A DNA stretch of 64,000 nt, taken from assembly GCF_041346925.1 (NCBI RefSeq), contig NZ_CP166840.1, positions 3,526,001 to 3,590,000 on the forward strand, read 5' to 3'. Numbering within the stretch: position 1 is the first letter of the stretch; each line of letters starts with the position of its first letter. A program made the translations under genes and the position numbers. The notes under the pieces were generated by a model. That model saw only the letters and a program-made list of their open reading frames with translations. It did not search any database and was not told where the DNA came from. Origin of the DNA: Agaribacterium sp. ZY112. Lineage in GTDB: Bacteria; Pseudomonadota; Gammaproteobacteria; Pseudomonadales; Cellvibrionaceae. This document shows positions 38,407 through 47,821 of the stretch, piece after piece.

Positions 38407-38424
38407 TATTAGTGTTTACTAATA
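38407..38424. promoter_or_regulatory. Candidate BigR-type operator 2
   Basis: TATTAGT-GTTT-ACTAATA, a perfect 7-base inverted repeat about 22 bases before the regulator ATG. AT-rich TTAG/CTAA palindromes are the known type of BigR operator. Confidence 0.65.
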
Positions 38425-38445
38425 ATAACTAGCACGGAGCCCACT

Positions 38446-38751
38446 ATGACAAACAAAGATCTAGAACAACTGGCCGTCCATGCCAGTGATGCAACGGCAT
38501 TACTTAAAGAAATGGCCAATGAAAAGCGCCTGATGATTTTCTGCTGCTTAGGTGATGGTGAGATGAGTGTCAGCCAATTAAATGAGTTGGTGCCGCTTAG
38601 CCAAAGCGCCTTAAGCCAGCATTTGGCTCGTTTACGTGAGGCGGGTTTTTTAAGTACTCGCCGTGAAGCACAAACTATTTATTACCGTGTGGCTAACAAT
38701 AATGTTGGCAAAATAATTCACACGTTAAAATCTATTTACTGCCCTGATTAA
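38446..38751 (+). CDS. bigR: ArsR-family sulfur-responsive repressor (BigR/SqrR-like)
   Basis: A 101-residue winged-helix repressor. It has the ArsR core MANEKRLMIFCCLGDGEMSV and the recognition helix SQSALSQHLARLREAGFLS. Cys33 and Cys99 (in IYCPD) are 66 residues apart, the same spacing as Cys42 and Cys108 that sense persulfide in BigR. It should release DNA when a disulfide or polysulfide bond forms. It leads an operon with rhodanese, TauE and metallo-beta-lactamase genes and has two palindromes upstream, so it is probably autoregulated. Confidence 0.88.
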   Translation: MTNKDLEQLAVHASDATALLKEMANEKRLMIFCCLGDGEMSVSQLNELVPLSQSALSQHLARLREAGFLSTRREAQTIYYRVANNNVGKIIHTLKSIYCPD

Positions 38752-38763
38752 GAGGAGCCTAAC

Positions 38764-39327
38764 ATGAGTGTAAGCACGATTAATGCCGGTGACTTTATCG
38801 CCCAACACCAGCAAGAAAACATCACCATTATCGATTTACGCACCGCTGCAGAAACCGAAAGTGAATGTTTAGGTAATTGCCTTAGCCTACCCGTTCAAGA
38901 GCTAGATAAAGACAGCTTTGCAAAAACACTAACTGAGGCTGGCTACCAACAAGGGCCTATCTATTTACTTTGCCAAAGTGGCCGCCGCGCACAAATGGCT
39001 GTTGATAAGCTGCAAAATGAGGCCGACTACGAGCTTGTCATTATCGAAGGCGGTCTAAATGCCTGTAAAGAGAACGGCATACGCTTACAAGGCAGTGGCC
39101 GCAAGGTAATGAGCCTAGAGCGCCAAGTACGTATTGCCGCCGGGTTTTTAGTTGTTTTGGGTGTTGTGCTGGGCAGCATGCTGGCTCCGGCTTTTTATGC
39201 CCTTAGCGCCTTTGTCGGTGCAGGCCTTATGTTTGCAGGTATTACCGATACCTGTGGTATGGCAATGATGCTTGCGGCAATGCCTTGGAACAAAGCCAGT
39301 AAAGGCAAAAAGAACTGCAGTATTTAA
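38764..39327 (+). CDS. Rhodanese-domain membrane protein (with DUF2892 tail)
   Basis: A 187-residue protein. The rhodanese domain (about 5-105) has the active-site loop CQSGRRA near residue 76, which accepts a sulfane sulfur. The C-terminal part (about 120-180) has two membrane helices (AAGFLVVLGVVLGSML, ALSAFVGAGLMFAGITDTCGM) of DUF2892 type. It lies 12 bases after bigR and passes sulfane sulfur in the sulfide/persulfide detoxification unit. Confidence 0.9.
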   Translation: MSVSTINAGDFIAQHQQENITIIDLRTAAETESECLGNCLSLPVQELDKDSFAKTLTEAGYQQGPIYLLCQSGRRAQMAVDKLQNEADYELVIIEGGLNACKENGIRLQGSGRKVMSLERQVRIAAGFLVVLGVVLGSMLAPAFYALSAFVGAGLMFAGITDTCGMAMMLAAMPWNKASKGKKNCSI

Positions 39328-39357
39328 ACCCACACTAGGCAAGAGGAGCGCACAGTA

Positions 39358-40179
39358 ATGGTCATTGTTATCGGCTTACTTATCGGCGCCCTGCTCGGCC
39401 TTACTGGGGCTGGCGGGTCTATCTTTGCGGTGCCCTTACTGATACTCCTTTTAGGTTTAAGTGCCAGTGATGCCATGGGCTTGGCCTTAGGTGCCGTAGC
39501 CGCCAGTGCATTTATTGGCACACTGAGCCAGCGCAAGCTGGTGTTGTGGTGGCCAGCCGCATTACTTTCTGCTGGTGGCATGTTAAGTGCGCCACTTGGG
39601 AAGTGGCTTGCAACACAACTGAACGACACGGTTTTAGTGTCTGCTTTTAGCGCGCTGGCTATGTTTATTGCTGTTCGCATGTTGCGCCAAGCAACATTAA
39701 ACCCAGAAGCCAGTAAACATATTCGCGCCAGCAGTGGTGGCTCTGTTAGCAGCGAACAAAGCATGGCTTGTCGCTTAAGCCCCACAGGGCAGTTTCAGCT
39801 TAAACCTCGCTGTATGAGTGGTTTGCTTATAGGCGGTTTGAGCATAGGCCTAGCCAGTGGCTTATTTGGTGTAGGTGGTGGTTTTTTAATTGTGCCCCTT
39901 ATTTTGTTTTTAAGTGCCATCCCTATGCAGCGAGCTATTGCGACCTCACTGGCCAGTATTAGTGTTATTAGCAGTGTTGGTTTTATCAGCCATCTTGTAT
40001 TTGAGGGCTTAAATGAACTAGCGCTTATGTGGCCGATTTTAGCAGCGGCTATTGTTGGCATGCTTGCAAGCATTAGTTTAGCCCGCTTTATCGCAGGCCC
40101 AGTTTTACAAAAAAGCTTTGCGCTGCTGCTCATACTTGTGTCGGCGCTGTTACTTGCCAAACAGCTATTTTTAATGTGA
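39358..40179 (+). CDS. TauE/SafE-family sulfite/anion exporter
   Basis: A 273-residue permease with about eight hydrophobic segments and the family repeats GLTGAGGSIFAVPLL near residue 15 and GLFGVGGGFLIVPLI near residue 168. With the persulfide dioxygenase-like enzyme that makes sulfite nearby, it is the likely sulfite exporter of the operon. The charged loop between the two halves (about 120-150) is longer than average. Confidence 0.88.
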   Translation: MVIVIGLLIGALLGLTGAGGSIFAVPLLILLLGLSASDAMGLALGAVAASAFIGTLSQRKLVLWWPAALLSAGGMLSAPLGKWLATQLNDTVLVSAFSALAMFIAVRMLRQATLNPEASKHIRASSGGSVSSEQSMACRLSPTGQFQLKPRCMSGLLIGGLSIGLASGLFGVGGGFLIVPLILFLSAIPMQRAIATSLASISVISSVGFISHLVFEGLNELALMWPILAAAIVGMLASISLARFIAGPVLQKSFALLLILVSALLLAKQLFLM

Positions 40180-40294
40180 ACGGCTGTTAAAAGGCTCATG
40201 TAAAAACACGATCAACATCTTGTTAAAACATAATGCAAAAACGCAGTGTGTCGTAATAAGCAAGACCAAGATTAAAAAACCAGGAGTGATAACG

Positions 40295-40990
40295 ATGATA
40301 CTCGAACAGTTTTTTGAAAAAGAAAGCAGCACATACACCTATTTAATTGCTGATGAGCAAAGTGCTAAAGCTGCGCTTATTGATCCTGTATTAGAGCTAA
40401 GTGAGTTTTATATCGAGCAGTTAAACGCTCGAGGCCTCACCCTTGTCTATGTATTAGACACTCATACACATGCCGATCACATCAGTGCAAACGGTAAGTT
40501 ACGAGAATTAAGCGGCTGCACCACTTACTTAGGTGAAGAAAGCCACTCTGAGTGCATAGATAAAAAGTTTCATCACAAGCAGCTTATTAAACTGGGTAAC
40601 TTAAATATTACCGCACTGCATACGCCTGGCCATACCGATGACAGTTACAGCTTCCACGTAAATAATGACAAGCAAGATTATTTATTTACAGGTGATACCT
40701 TATTGATTAACGGCAGCGGGCGAACCGACTTTCAACAAGGCGATGCAGGTACTCAATACCACAGTATTTTTGATACCCTGCTGAGCTACCCCGATTCAAG
40801 CATTGTGCTTCCTGGGCATGACTATCATGGCCAAACACAAAGTACAGTGGCAAACGAAAGAGCGAATAACCCTCGCTTGCAAGTGAAAAATAAAGAAGCT
40901 TATATCGAGTTGATGAATAACTTAAAGCTGCCCAACCCTAAGCTAATGGACATTGCCGTACCAGCTAATCAGGCTTGCGGTAAGCTTTAG
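40295..40990 (+). CDS. Metallo-beta-lactamase-fold persulfide dioxygenase-like protein (ETHE1/Blh type)
   Basis: A 231-residue enzyme with the iron-binding motif THTHADH near residue 57, HTPGHTDDS near residue 110, GDTLLINGSGRTDF near residue 130 and LPGHDYHG near residue 170. This order equals ETHE1-type persulfide dioxygenases, which oxidise glutathione persulfide to sulfite. The ATG at 40295 is used because GGAG lies eight bases upstream; the frame upstream of it from 40220 has no ribosome site. It ends the bigR operon. Confidence 0.9.
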   Translation: MILEQFFEKESSTYTYLIADEQSAKAALIDPVLELSEFYIEQLNARGLTLVYVLDTHTHADHISANGKLRELSGCTTYLGEESHSECIDKKFHHKQLIKLGNLNITALHTPGHTDDSYSFHVNNDKQDYLFTGDTLLINGSGRTDFQQGDAGTQYHSIFDTLLSYPDSSIVLPGHDYHGQTQSTVANERANNPRLQVKNKEAYIELMNNLKLPNPKLMDIAVPANQACGKL

Positions 40991-41035
40991 CGACTTGAGT
41001 AAGAAGGCGGCAAACAAGAGAAACATATATAAATT

Positions 41036-41057
41036 AAGGGCTCGGCTATGGGCCCTT
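41036..41057 (-). terminator. Terminator of the ParA-like gene
   Basis: AAGGGC and GCCCTT form a stem around a 10-base loop; on the minus strand it is followed by an AATTTATATAT tract. Confidence 0.45.
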
Positions 41058-41082
41058 GGATCTATTCAGTGCTTTTGAAACA

Positions 41083-41703
41083 TCAACTGAGCGCTAACCA
41101 CTGCACGATGGGCTGCCACTCGCCCTGATAGCGTTTAAGCCTCGCATTTTGAAAATCAAACAGACTCAAACCTTTATCCATTAATCGGATGTAATTTTGT
41201 GTATCGCGAACCTGCCCCACTAAGGGTAATTCTACACGCTCTAAAAAAGCCTCTAATACGTGAAAGTAGTTTGTATTACTGCGAACTTTATTAGCAATAA
41301 GCCCAACTCGAACATCGCTATCCATAAGGCCGTCGCGACTCAGGCTCATAATAAAACGTAAACAGGCTTTAATGTCTGTCGGTGAACTCAGCACCGGAAT
41401 CAACAGGCGATCTCCGGCTTGTACACAGTGCCTCAACTCTTTAAAACCCCATGCTGCTGGCATATCGTGTACAACAATATCGGCACTGCTGGTGTCCAAT
41501 GTGGCTTCAGGTTTTAGTGCACAACAACGAATCACAGAGCAAGACTCTGGCCTGCTTGCTAACCAGTCGCTACTGCTTTTTTGAGCGTCATGGTCAGCTA
41601 ATAACACACGCCGCCCCTGTGCTGCGTAATAAGCTGCAAGCTGAGTGGCGATGGTGGTTTTGCCACAACCGCCTTTGGGATTAACAACAAACACCTGATC
41701 CAT
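41083..41703 (-). CDS. Orphan ParA/MinD-like ATPase
   Basis: A 206-residue deviant Walker ATPase. It has [10 protein letters not shown] at residues 8-17, [11 protein letters not shown] near residue 34 and [10 protein letters not shown] near residue 77 (instead of the usual D-x-P-P motif). No ParB, chemotaxis array or cellulose gene is adjacent. Short ParA proteins of this type occur as positioning factors for chemoreceptors or surface structures; here the cargo is unknown. A terminator follows the stop. Confidence 0.85.
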   Translation of the reverse strand: MDQVFVVNPKGGCGKTTIATQLAAYYAAQGRRVLLADHDAQKSSSDWLASRPESCSVIRCCALKPEATLDTSSADIVVHDMPAAWGFKELRHCVQAGDRLLIPVLSSPTDIKACLRFIMSLSRDGLMDSDVRVGLIANKVRSNTNYFHVLEAFLERVELPLVGQVRDTQNYIRLMDKGLSLFDFQNARLKRYQGEWQPIVQWLALS

Positions 41704-41763
41704 GGTGTGCCGAACCTAAAAATAAGTGAGAAAGGATATTGAGCGAGCTTAACTAACTCTAGC

Positions 41764-42147
41764 CTACCTGTCGTTTAATAGCTCTATTTTGTAACCATCT
41801 GGGTCTTCTACAAAAGCCAATATGGTTGTGCCCGATTTCATAGGCCCTGCTTCACGCACTACTTTTCCACCAGCTTCTTTTATGCGTTCACAGGCTTTAT
41901 AAACATCATCAACGGCGATGGCGATATGACCATAGGCATCGCCCAGCTCATAAGCATTTGTATCCCAGTTGTGAGTCAGCTCAAGTACCGTATTATTGCT
42001 TTCATCTCCGTAGCCTACAAACGCTAAAGTAAAACGCCCTTCTGGGTATTCATTTCGACGCAATAACGTCATGCCTAGTACCGACGTATAAAATTCTAGG
42101 CTCTTATCTAGATCAGCAACGCGCAACATGGTGTGAAGTAAGCGCAT
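41764..42147 (-). CDS. gloA: Lactoylglutathione lyase (glyoxalase I)
   Basis: Converts the methylglyoxal-glutathione adduct to S-lactoylglutathione. It has 127 residues, the short nickel-type enzyme length, with the VOC-fold blocks [18 protein letters not shown] at the start, [22 protein letters not shown] and [13 protein letters not shown] at the end. Metal ligands are the expected His5, Glu and His residues of these blocks. It sits immediately downstream of the cbb3 locus, 17 bases after the His-tailed TauE-type gene, and may be transcribed from it. Confidence 0.95.
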   Translation of the reverse strand: MRLLHTMLRVADLDKSLEFYTSVLGMTLLRRNEYPEGRFTLAFVGYGDESNNTVLELTHNWDTNAYELGDAYGHIAIAVDDVYKACERIKEAGGKVVREAGPMKSGTTILAFVEDPDGYKIELLNDR

Positions 42148-42164
42148 ATAAATCTCCTTATCGA

Positions 42165-43022
42165 TTAATGGTGATGATGAGAGTGATCTTGGCTCGGCTC
42201 TGAGACTTGATCTGGGCTAGCTTGTACTGATTCTTCTGTTAACGACTCAGCGCCAGAAGGGGCAGTTTTCATATGCTGCTCATGCCCACTGTGATCATCA
42301 GCCGACATAGCATTTGCCGTGTGCTCACTATGAGCCGAATGCCCTGCATGAGCAGAGTGATTAGCGTGACCTGCGTGCTGAAAGACACCAAAGATAGTCC
42401 AAGCCCCCATTAATGCCATCAACAAGCCTAAGAGTAAACGCAGGCCTTTTTTCTGCAGTTGCCGAGTAAGGCCATCTGCAGCAATCGCACCGGCCACCAC
42501 CGCAGGTAAAGTACCCAAACCAAAAAACAACATAAACGCAGCCCCACCCATAGTAGAACCTTGAACCAAGGCCATGGCCAAGGCGCTATACACTAATCCG
42601 CAGGGCAACCAGCCCCACAACATACCTAGTAATAAAGCCTGAGCTGGATTCTTAACAGGTAATAAGGCGCTGCTTAAGGGCTGAATGTGTCGCCAAAGTA
42701 GCGAGCCCAGTTTTTCTATTTTTTTTAATACATGGCTAATATCGGCTAAGTACAAACCCATTAATATTAATAATACGCCCGCAATAATGCGTAACAAAGA
42801 AGGCATCGCAAAAGCGCCTAGGCTCGCAGCCAAACCACCAATCAAGCTGTAACTGAATAAACGGCCGAAGTTATAGCTTACAATGGTGCCAATACGTTTA
42901 AGACGCTGCTCTGAAGAAATAGCCACATTAAGTGCCGCGCCTATGCCACCACACATGCCAATACAGTGAGCCGCGCCAAATAAGCCTAAAACCAAGGCCG
43001 AAACGAATAACTCCAAACTCAT
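42165..43022 (-). CDS. TauE/SafE-type membrane protein of the cbb3 locus with His-rich tail
   Basis: A 285-residue membrane protein with about six helices of the UreH/DsbD-like type ([19 protein letters not shown] at the start, [16 protein letters not shown] near residue 135). Conserved cysteines and the Met/His residues of the first helix could bind copper. The last 70 residues are rich in His, Ser, Ala and Glu and contain many H-x-x-H repeats, ending SHHHH. It overlaps ccoS by four bases, as the corresponding gene does in Pseudomonas, and probably assists copper supply to the oxidase. Substrate is inference. Confidence 0.85.
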   Translation of the reverse strand: MSLELFVSALVLGLFGAAHCIGMCGGIGAALNVAISSEQRLKRIGTIVSYNFGRLFSYSLIGGLAASLGAFAMPSLLRIIAGVLLILMGLYLADISHVLKKIEKLGSLLWRHIQPLSSALLPVKNPAQALLLGMLWGWLPCGLVYSALAMALVQGSTMGGAAFMLFFGLGTLPAVVAGAIAADGLTRQLQKKGLRLLLGLLMALMGAWTIFGVFQHAGHANHSAHAGHSAHSEHTANAMSADDHSGHEQHMKTAPSGAESLTEESVQASPDQVSEPSQDHSHHHH

Positions 43023-43237
43023 TGCTCTTGCTCCTTCTGCTCTACGGGCTGCTTGCTGGGCTTACTTTTATCGGCAGAATGCGCTTGTGAGCCCTGCTGC
43101 TCATTATCAAACAAGATGCGTTTCGCTTCGGTATCTAGGTCTTCAAACTGGCCATTTTTAACCGCCCAAAAAAATACAAAGACTGCAATTGCAACAATAA
43201 CAATGGCAATAGGGATTAAAATAAAAAGACTTTCCAT
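43019..43237 (-). CDS. ccoS: cbb3-type oxidase assembly protein CcoS
   Basis: A 72-residue protein with one N-terminal helix (IPIAIVIVAIAVFVFFWAV) and the family motif NGQFEDLDTEAKRILFD. It is needed for cofactor insertion into CcoN in known systems. It lies between the copper ATPase gene and the TauE-type gene, and its C-terminus is a charged Q/K/E tail longer than in the shortest homologues. Confidence 0.93.
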   Translation of the reverse strand: MESLFILIPIAIVIVAIAVFVFFWAVKNGQFEDLDTEAKRILFDNEQQGSQAHSADKSKPSKQPVEQKEQEQ

Positions 43238-43252
43238 TAACTATCTCGTGAA

Positions 43253-45682
43253 TTATTTACTTAAGCGAAGTGAATTTAGCACCACCACCAAGGAGCTTAA
43301 ACTCATGCCTATTGCTGCTAGCCAAGGCGGAATTAGGCCCATAGCCGCAGCCGGTAGAGCCACTAGGTTGTAACCCAAAGCCCAACAAAAATTCTGCCGA
43401 ATAACTTGTTTAACTTTTTTAGAAAACGACATGGCCTTTGTTAATGTCTGTAAATTAGGTGAAAGTAATACCGCATCGGCGCTCACTCTTGCTAACTGTG
43501 AAGCGGCCCCCATAGCCACACTTAAATCAGCCGCACCGAGCACGGGCACGTCATTAATACCATCACCTAACATAAGTACAGGGCCAGAATCGCGCTGCAA
43601 TTCTTTAAGCGCGCTGAGTTTATTTTCAGGCGTAAGCTCGCCACTGCGCTTCACAAAGGCCGTGTTTGTATCTTGATCCCCAGTAAAATGGCTAGCAACA
43701 AAACGATCAACGTTTTTTTGCCTATCACCACTTAATACACTAAGCGCTAACCCCGAACGCTGGGCCGTATTTAAAAACGAACTTAAGCCCGGCCTTGGCA
43801 TATCTTCAAAGCGAAACCACGCCAACGCTTTGCCATTTTCAGCCAATAACTGCCATAAACCTTCCCCAGGATAACCAGGAGCATCTTGGCTGGCAAAGTC
43901 TGCACGCCCAAAGCGATAACAACGCCCTTCAATATATGCTTCGATGCCCTGCCCCGGATAACTTTCGGCATCCACGGCAAGATAAGGGCTTTGTTTACCC
44001 TCAAAAGCTTTGGCTAAAGGGTGGCGGCTGTGTTTCTCTAGCGCGCAAACATAATCAACCACCTGCTGCTGCGTTAAAGCCACATTAAGATCAAGCACTT
44101 CTTGTAAAAGCCGAACTTCAACCAATTCGGGCTCACCCAGAGTCAGGGTGCCGGTTTTATCCATCACCAAGTGACGAATCTTCGGCAAGGTCTCTAAAGC
44201 GCTGGGGGATACCAGCAATAAGCCTTTTTCTCTAAGTTTGTTTAAGCCCGCCGCCAACGCCGCAGGCGTTGCCAAACTTAAGGCACAGGGGCACGTTACC
44301 ACCAATACAGCCAAAGCAATCCAAAAGGCCTGCTCAGGATCGATCTGCAACCAAGTGATATAGACCGTGCCACACACCACTAATACAGCAGCAACAAACC
44401 AAGCGGCTACTTTATCGGCAAACTGTTGCTGTTTAGGTTTTTGGCTGAGCGCCTCTTCTAATAAATGTTGCACACCGGCAAGGCGAGTCTCTTTGCCTGT
44501 TGCTGTCACCTTAATCATGGCCGAGGGCTCTCCAAGAACCGCACCAGCTAATAACACATCGCCTTTTTGTTTTTTCTGAAGCTCCGACTCGCCGCTTAAA
44601 AGCGCTTCATCAACCATCGCCAGTTTGTCTAATAAAACACCATCACAGGGCACCACTTCCCCAGCGGAGACAAACAAGCGATCGCCAACATTTACCGATG
44701 TCAAAGGAATACTTTCGCGCTCTTTACCATGCTCATCGCACACACGCTCAACAGCATTCGGTAAGAGTTGAGTGAGTTTTTCTGTTTCTGCAGCGCTGGT
44801 GTGGCGCGCATTCATTTCGAGAAAACGACCAAAAAGTAAAAAGAAGGTAAACATGGAGACTGAATCAAAATACACCTCTCCACTATTATTTAAGGTTGCC
44901 GATACGCTGGCTATAAATGCCAAAGACAGCGCCAGAGCCACTGGCACATCCATATTTAAATGACGCAAACGAAGGCTTCGCCAAGCACCAATAAAAAAAG
45001 GCTGGGCGCTATACAACATCACCGGTAAGGCAAAGATTAAAGAGATCCAGCGCAAGAAATGCTGCCAGTAGTCATCCATGCCCTGCAAGGCACCCGCATG
45101 CAACGCAATGCCAACCATACCAACTTGCATCATACCTAAACCAGCTACGCCTATGCGCATAAGCGCCGAGCGACGCTCTTGCCGACGCTGTTCGGCTACT
45201 TTGTTTTCATTGGCCGGAATCGGTTTATAACCAATACGATGAAGCTGTTCAAAGATCTGGCTAAGCTTGAGCTTGCTTTTATTCCAGCGCAAAGAGCAAC
45301 GATGCGTACTCACATTAACCCGCACCTGATCGACGGCATCTAACTGGCTAAGTTGCTTTTCAATTAGCCAAGCACAAGCTGCACAGTGAATACCCCCAAT
45401 ACTTAACTGGACTCGAAACCAATCCCCTTCAAGCTCGTGAGTAAAGCTTTGCTGCAGAACCTCGTTGTCATATGCATCAAAGCGTTCACGCCCCTCTTCA
45501 GGTCGTGTATCGGGACCATCGCGGTAGAGGTAATAATCACCCAGACCACCATGAACAATGGCCTCACTCACGGCTTGGCAAGCAGGGCAACAAAAATGGC
45601 GCTTGGCGCCGTTTAATTCGCTGCTAAAGGCCTTGTCAGCGGGAAGCCCACAATGAAAACAGCTAACGCTATCGGCTGACAT
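43253..45682 (-). CDS. ccoI: Copper-translocating P-type ATPase CcoI/FixI
   Basis: Pumps copper across the inner membrane for cbb3 oxidase maturation. It has 809 residues: an N-terminal cysteine motif (CFHCGLP and CCPACQ), a heavy-metal domain with CAAC near residue 100, the membrane region with the CPC motif (TCPCALSLATP), the phosphorylation site DKTGTLT, and GDGINDVPVL near the C-terminus. The double N-terminal cysteine set is usual for CcoI. It is 15 bases upstream of ccoS and 8 bases downstream of ccoH. Confidence 0.96.
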   Translation of the reverse strand: MSADSVSCFHCGLPADKAFSSELNGAKRHFCCPACQAVSEAIVHGGLGDYYLYRDGPDTRPEEGRERFDAYDNEVLQQSFTHELEGDWFRVQLSIGGIHCAACAWLIEKQLSQLDAVDQVRVNVSTHRCSLRWNKSKLKLSQIFEQLHRIGYKPIPANENKVAEQRRQERRSALMRIGVAGLGMMQVGMVGIALHAGALQGMDDYWQHFLRWISLIFALPVMLYSAQPFFIGAWRSLRLRHLNMDVPVALALSLAFIASVSATLNNSGEVYFDSVSMFTFFLLFGRFLEMNARHTSAAETEKLTQLLPNAVERVCDEHGKERESIPLTSVNVGDRLFVSAGEVVPCDGVLLDKLAMVDEALLSGESELQKKQKGDVLLAGAVLGEPSAMIKVTATGKETRLAGVQHLLEEALSQKPKQQQFADKVAAWFVAAVLVVCGTVYITWLQIDPEQAFWIALAVLVVTCPCALSLATPAALAAGLNKLREKGLLLVSPSALETLPKIRHLVMDKTGTLTLGEPELVEVRLLQEVLDLNVALTQQQVVDYVCALEKHSRHPLAKAFEGKQSPYLAVDAESYPGQGIEAYIEGRCYRFGRADFASQDAPGYPGEGLWQLLAENGKALAWFRFEDMPRPGLSSFLNTAQRSGLALSVLSGDRQKNVDRFVASHFTGDQDTNTAFVKRSGELTPENKLSALKELQRDSGPVLMLGDGINDVPVLGAADLSVAMGAASQLARVSADAVLLSPNLQTLTKAMSFSKKVKQVIRQNFCWALGYNLVALPAAAMGLIPPWLAAIGMSLSSLVVVLNSLRLSK

Positions 45683-45690
45683 AACTAAGC

Positions 45691-46197
45691 TTATTCAAAC
45701 TCAGCTGAGTGTTTTTGTGATAGGTCTAAGTCTGCTTGTAAACGCCACAGTTCTAAGCCTGCATCATTTAATGAGCTTAATCGAACATACCAGCGCGAAC
45801 CACTCTCAAGTACTTTGTTTGCAGACCATTGACCATTGCCTTGAGGTTTTAAACTAACAAAAAAGTCCTTATCAGCATCCGCAGGGTGACTAAAAGCCAG
45901 CACTAAACTATCTTCAGCGATAGGCTCATTTGCCACTGCCATTACGCTCAGTACTGAGTTAGTTCCATCAACACTTAAGCGAGCATCAACACCTAGCTTT
46001 TTTGCTTGTTCTTGCGGGGCAAAACTTTGGTTAATCATTTTGCCTACTTTGTAATAGTCATCACTCACAACATCTTGCTTGTGTTTAAAAGCAATCGTGA
46101 CAAATACACTACAAACAATCACCACAACAATTAAAGGCGTGAAAATAAACCACGCCCAAAATTGCTTATACCAAGGCCCTATATCTCTTTCTTGCAT
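45691..46197 (-). CDS. ccoH: cbb3 oxidase accessory protein CcoH/FixH
   Basis: A 168-residue membrane-anchored protein with one helix (FTPLIVVVIVCSVFVTIAF) after the conserved WYKQFWAWF motif and a periplasmic domain. I start at 46197, since the family begins MQERDIGPWYKQFW; a frame from 46281 would overlap ccoG and add 28 unusual residues. It sits between ccoG and ccoI. Confidence 0.92.
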   Translation of the reverse strand: MQERDIGPWYKQFWAWFIFTPLIVVVIVCSVFVTIAFKHKQDVVSDDYYKVGKMINQSFAPQEQAKKLGVDARLSVDGTNSVLSVMAVANEPIAEDSLVLAFSHPADADKDFFVSLKPQGNGQWSANKVLESGSRWYVRLSSLNDAGLELWRLQADLDLSQKHSAEFE

Positions 46198-46207
46198 CGT
46201 TATATCT

Positions 46208-47674
46208 CTAGCGTGCAGGCCCAATAAAACTGGATGTTTCACTGGCCATAATAGTCTCATCATCTTTAGAGCGAACCACAAAGGTCAGCTCTGTTTTTTC
46301 TGTATCAAATGCTTTTTTATTTACTACAACACGTACAGGCACGGTAAATACTTCACCCGCCTCAATCGGTACTGGGCGATATCGTTTAATTTCAAAGTCG
46401 TAATCACCCTCAACGCTAATGTCGTAACTGTGGGTGCTGTTATCCATATTATTAATTTTAACGGTATAGACATTTTGAACTTCGCCGCTGCGAACACGGA
46501 ATAAACGTGCACCTCGGTCGCGAATAACATCTACGCCAACAGGGCTGCGATTAGAAACCACATAGGTGAAGGCACTGATCATTGCTAATACCCCCATGGC
46601 ATAACCGATGACTCGCGCACGTATAACCTTGGTATGACCTGTTTCAATCGCATCCTCTGATGTGAAGTCAATTAAGCCACGTTCGTAGCCCATTTTATCC
46701 ATGATGCTATTACAGGCATCAACACACAAACCACAGTTAATACACTCGTATTGAGCACCATCGCGAATATCAATATCCACTGGGCACACTTGCACACACC
46801 AAGAGCAATCTATGCAATCACCTAGCCCCTGAGCTTTATAGTCAGTACCAGCTTTACGCGCGCCACGACTTTCTCCACGCACTTGGTTATAGAGCACGGC
46901 AAGCGTATCTCTGTCATACATAACACTTTGAAAACGTGCGTAAGGACACATGTATTTACACACTTGCTCACGCAACCAACCGGCATTCAAATAGGTCATG
47001 CCTGCAAAAAACCAAGTCCAAAAAATAGCGTAACCAGATACGCCAAATTCAGGCATACCTGTTTCGCTATTAAGAGTGGGAATCATGCCCGTTAATAAGT
47101 CTCGAATGGGGAAGAAATACCCCATAAAGGTTAAGCCCGTTAAAAAGGCAACCAACCACCAGCCTGCGTGCTTAGCTGTTTTACGCCAGATTTTTTCAAA
47201 ACCCCAGGCCTTTTTATCAAGCTTAATTCGCTTGTTTCTATCACCTTCAAAAAGGTGTTCGATCCAGATATAAATCAAGGTCCAGACGGTTTGTGGGCAG
47301 GTAAAACCACACCAAACACGGCCGAAAAGTGCCGTCACTGTAAATAATGCAAAGGCGGCGATAATTAAAATCCAAGCCAGCAACATAAAGTCTTGAGGCC
47401 AAAACGTCAGTAAGCCGATATGAAATTGCCGTGTCGGTAAATCAAAAAAGACCGGGGGGCGCCCATCGAGAACTAGCCAAGGTAAGATCAAAAAACCAAG
47501 AACTAAAGGTATACCTGTATAACGTCGAATTTTTTGGTAAAAGCCAGAAATTTTACGGGTATAAACTTTACTTTCAGATTCGTATAAATTGACATAACGA
47601 ATAACAGCATCTTCCTGATCGGTTTGCTTGTTATTCTGCTTGTTTTCTAGACTAGGGTCCTGCTGGTCAGTCAT
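46208..47674 (-). CDS. ccoG: cbb3 oxidase accessory ferredoxin CcoG (RdxA/FixG)
   Basis: A 488-residue membrane protein with about five helices and two 4Fe-4S clusters (CIDCSWCVQVCP and CINCGLCVDAC near residues 265-315). FCGFTCPQTVW-like WCGFTCPQTVWTLIY lies near residue 120. CcoG reduces copper(II) for the oxidase assembly pathway. The C-terminal part (about 370-480) is a periplasmic immunoglobulin-like FixG domain. It follows ccoP by 147 bases, a gap that includes a hairpin. Confidence 0.96.
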   Translation of the reverse strand: MTDQQDPSLENKQNNKQTDQEDAVIRYVNLYESESKVYTRKISGFYQKIRRYTGIPLVLGFLILPWLVLDGRPPVFFDLPTRQFHIGLLTFWPQDFMLLAWILIIAAFALFTVTALFGRVWCGFTCPQTVWTLIYIWIEHLFEGDRNKRIKLDKKAWGFEKIWRKTAKHAGWWLVAFLTGLTFMGYFFPIRDLLTGMIPTLNSETGMPEFGVSGYAIFWTWFFAGMTYLNAGWLREQVCKYMCPYARFQSVMYDRDTLAVLYNQVRGESRGARKAGTDYKAQGLGDCIDCSWCVQVCPVDIDIRDGAQYECINCGLCVDACNSIMDKMGYERGLIDFTSEDAIETGHTKVIRARVIGYAMGVLAMISAFTYVVSNRSPVGVDVIRDRGARLFRVRSGEVQNVYTVKINNMDNSTHSYDISVEGDYDFEIKRYRPVPIEAGEVFTVPVRVVVNKKAFDTEKTELTFVVRSKDDETIMASETSSFIGPAR

Positions 47675-47768
47675 CGACTTACTCCATCTTGAGCAACGCT
47701 TTTGTGCACAAAATATTAGGTCACTAACTGCAGCATTGTGGTCGCTGCACGCGACCTAAAGAAGGGAT

Positions 47769-47789
47769 AAGGGCCGAGTTACGGCCCTT
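47769..47789 (-). terminator. Hairpin after ccoP
   Basis: AAGGGCC / GGCCCTT 7-base stem with a 7-base loop. It is followed on the minus strand by ATCCCTTCTTTAGG, a weak U tract, so it may reduce read-through from ccoNOQP into ccoG. Confidence 0.45.
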
Positions 47790-47821
47790 GGGCTAGCTAT
47801 ATGTATACTACTTGTCCTGTG

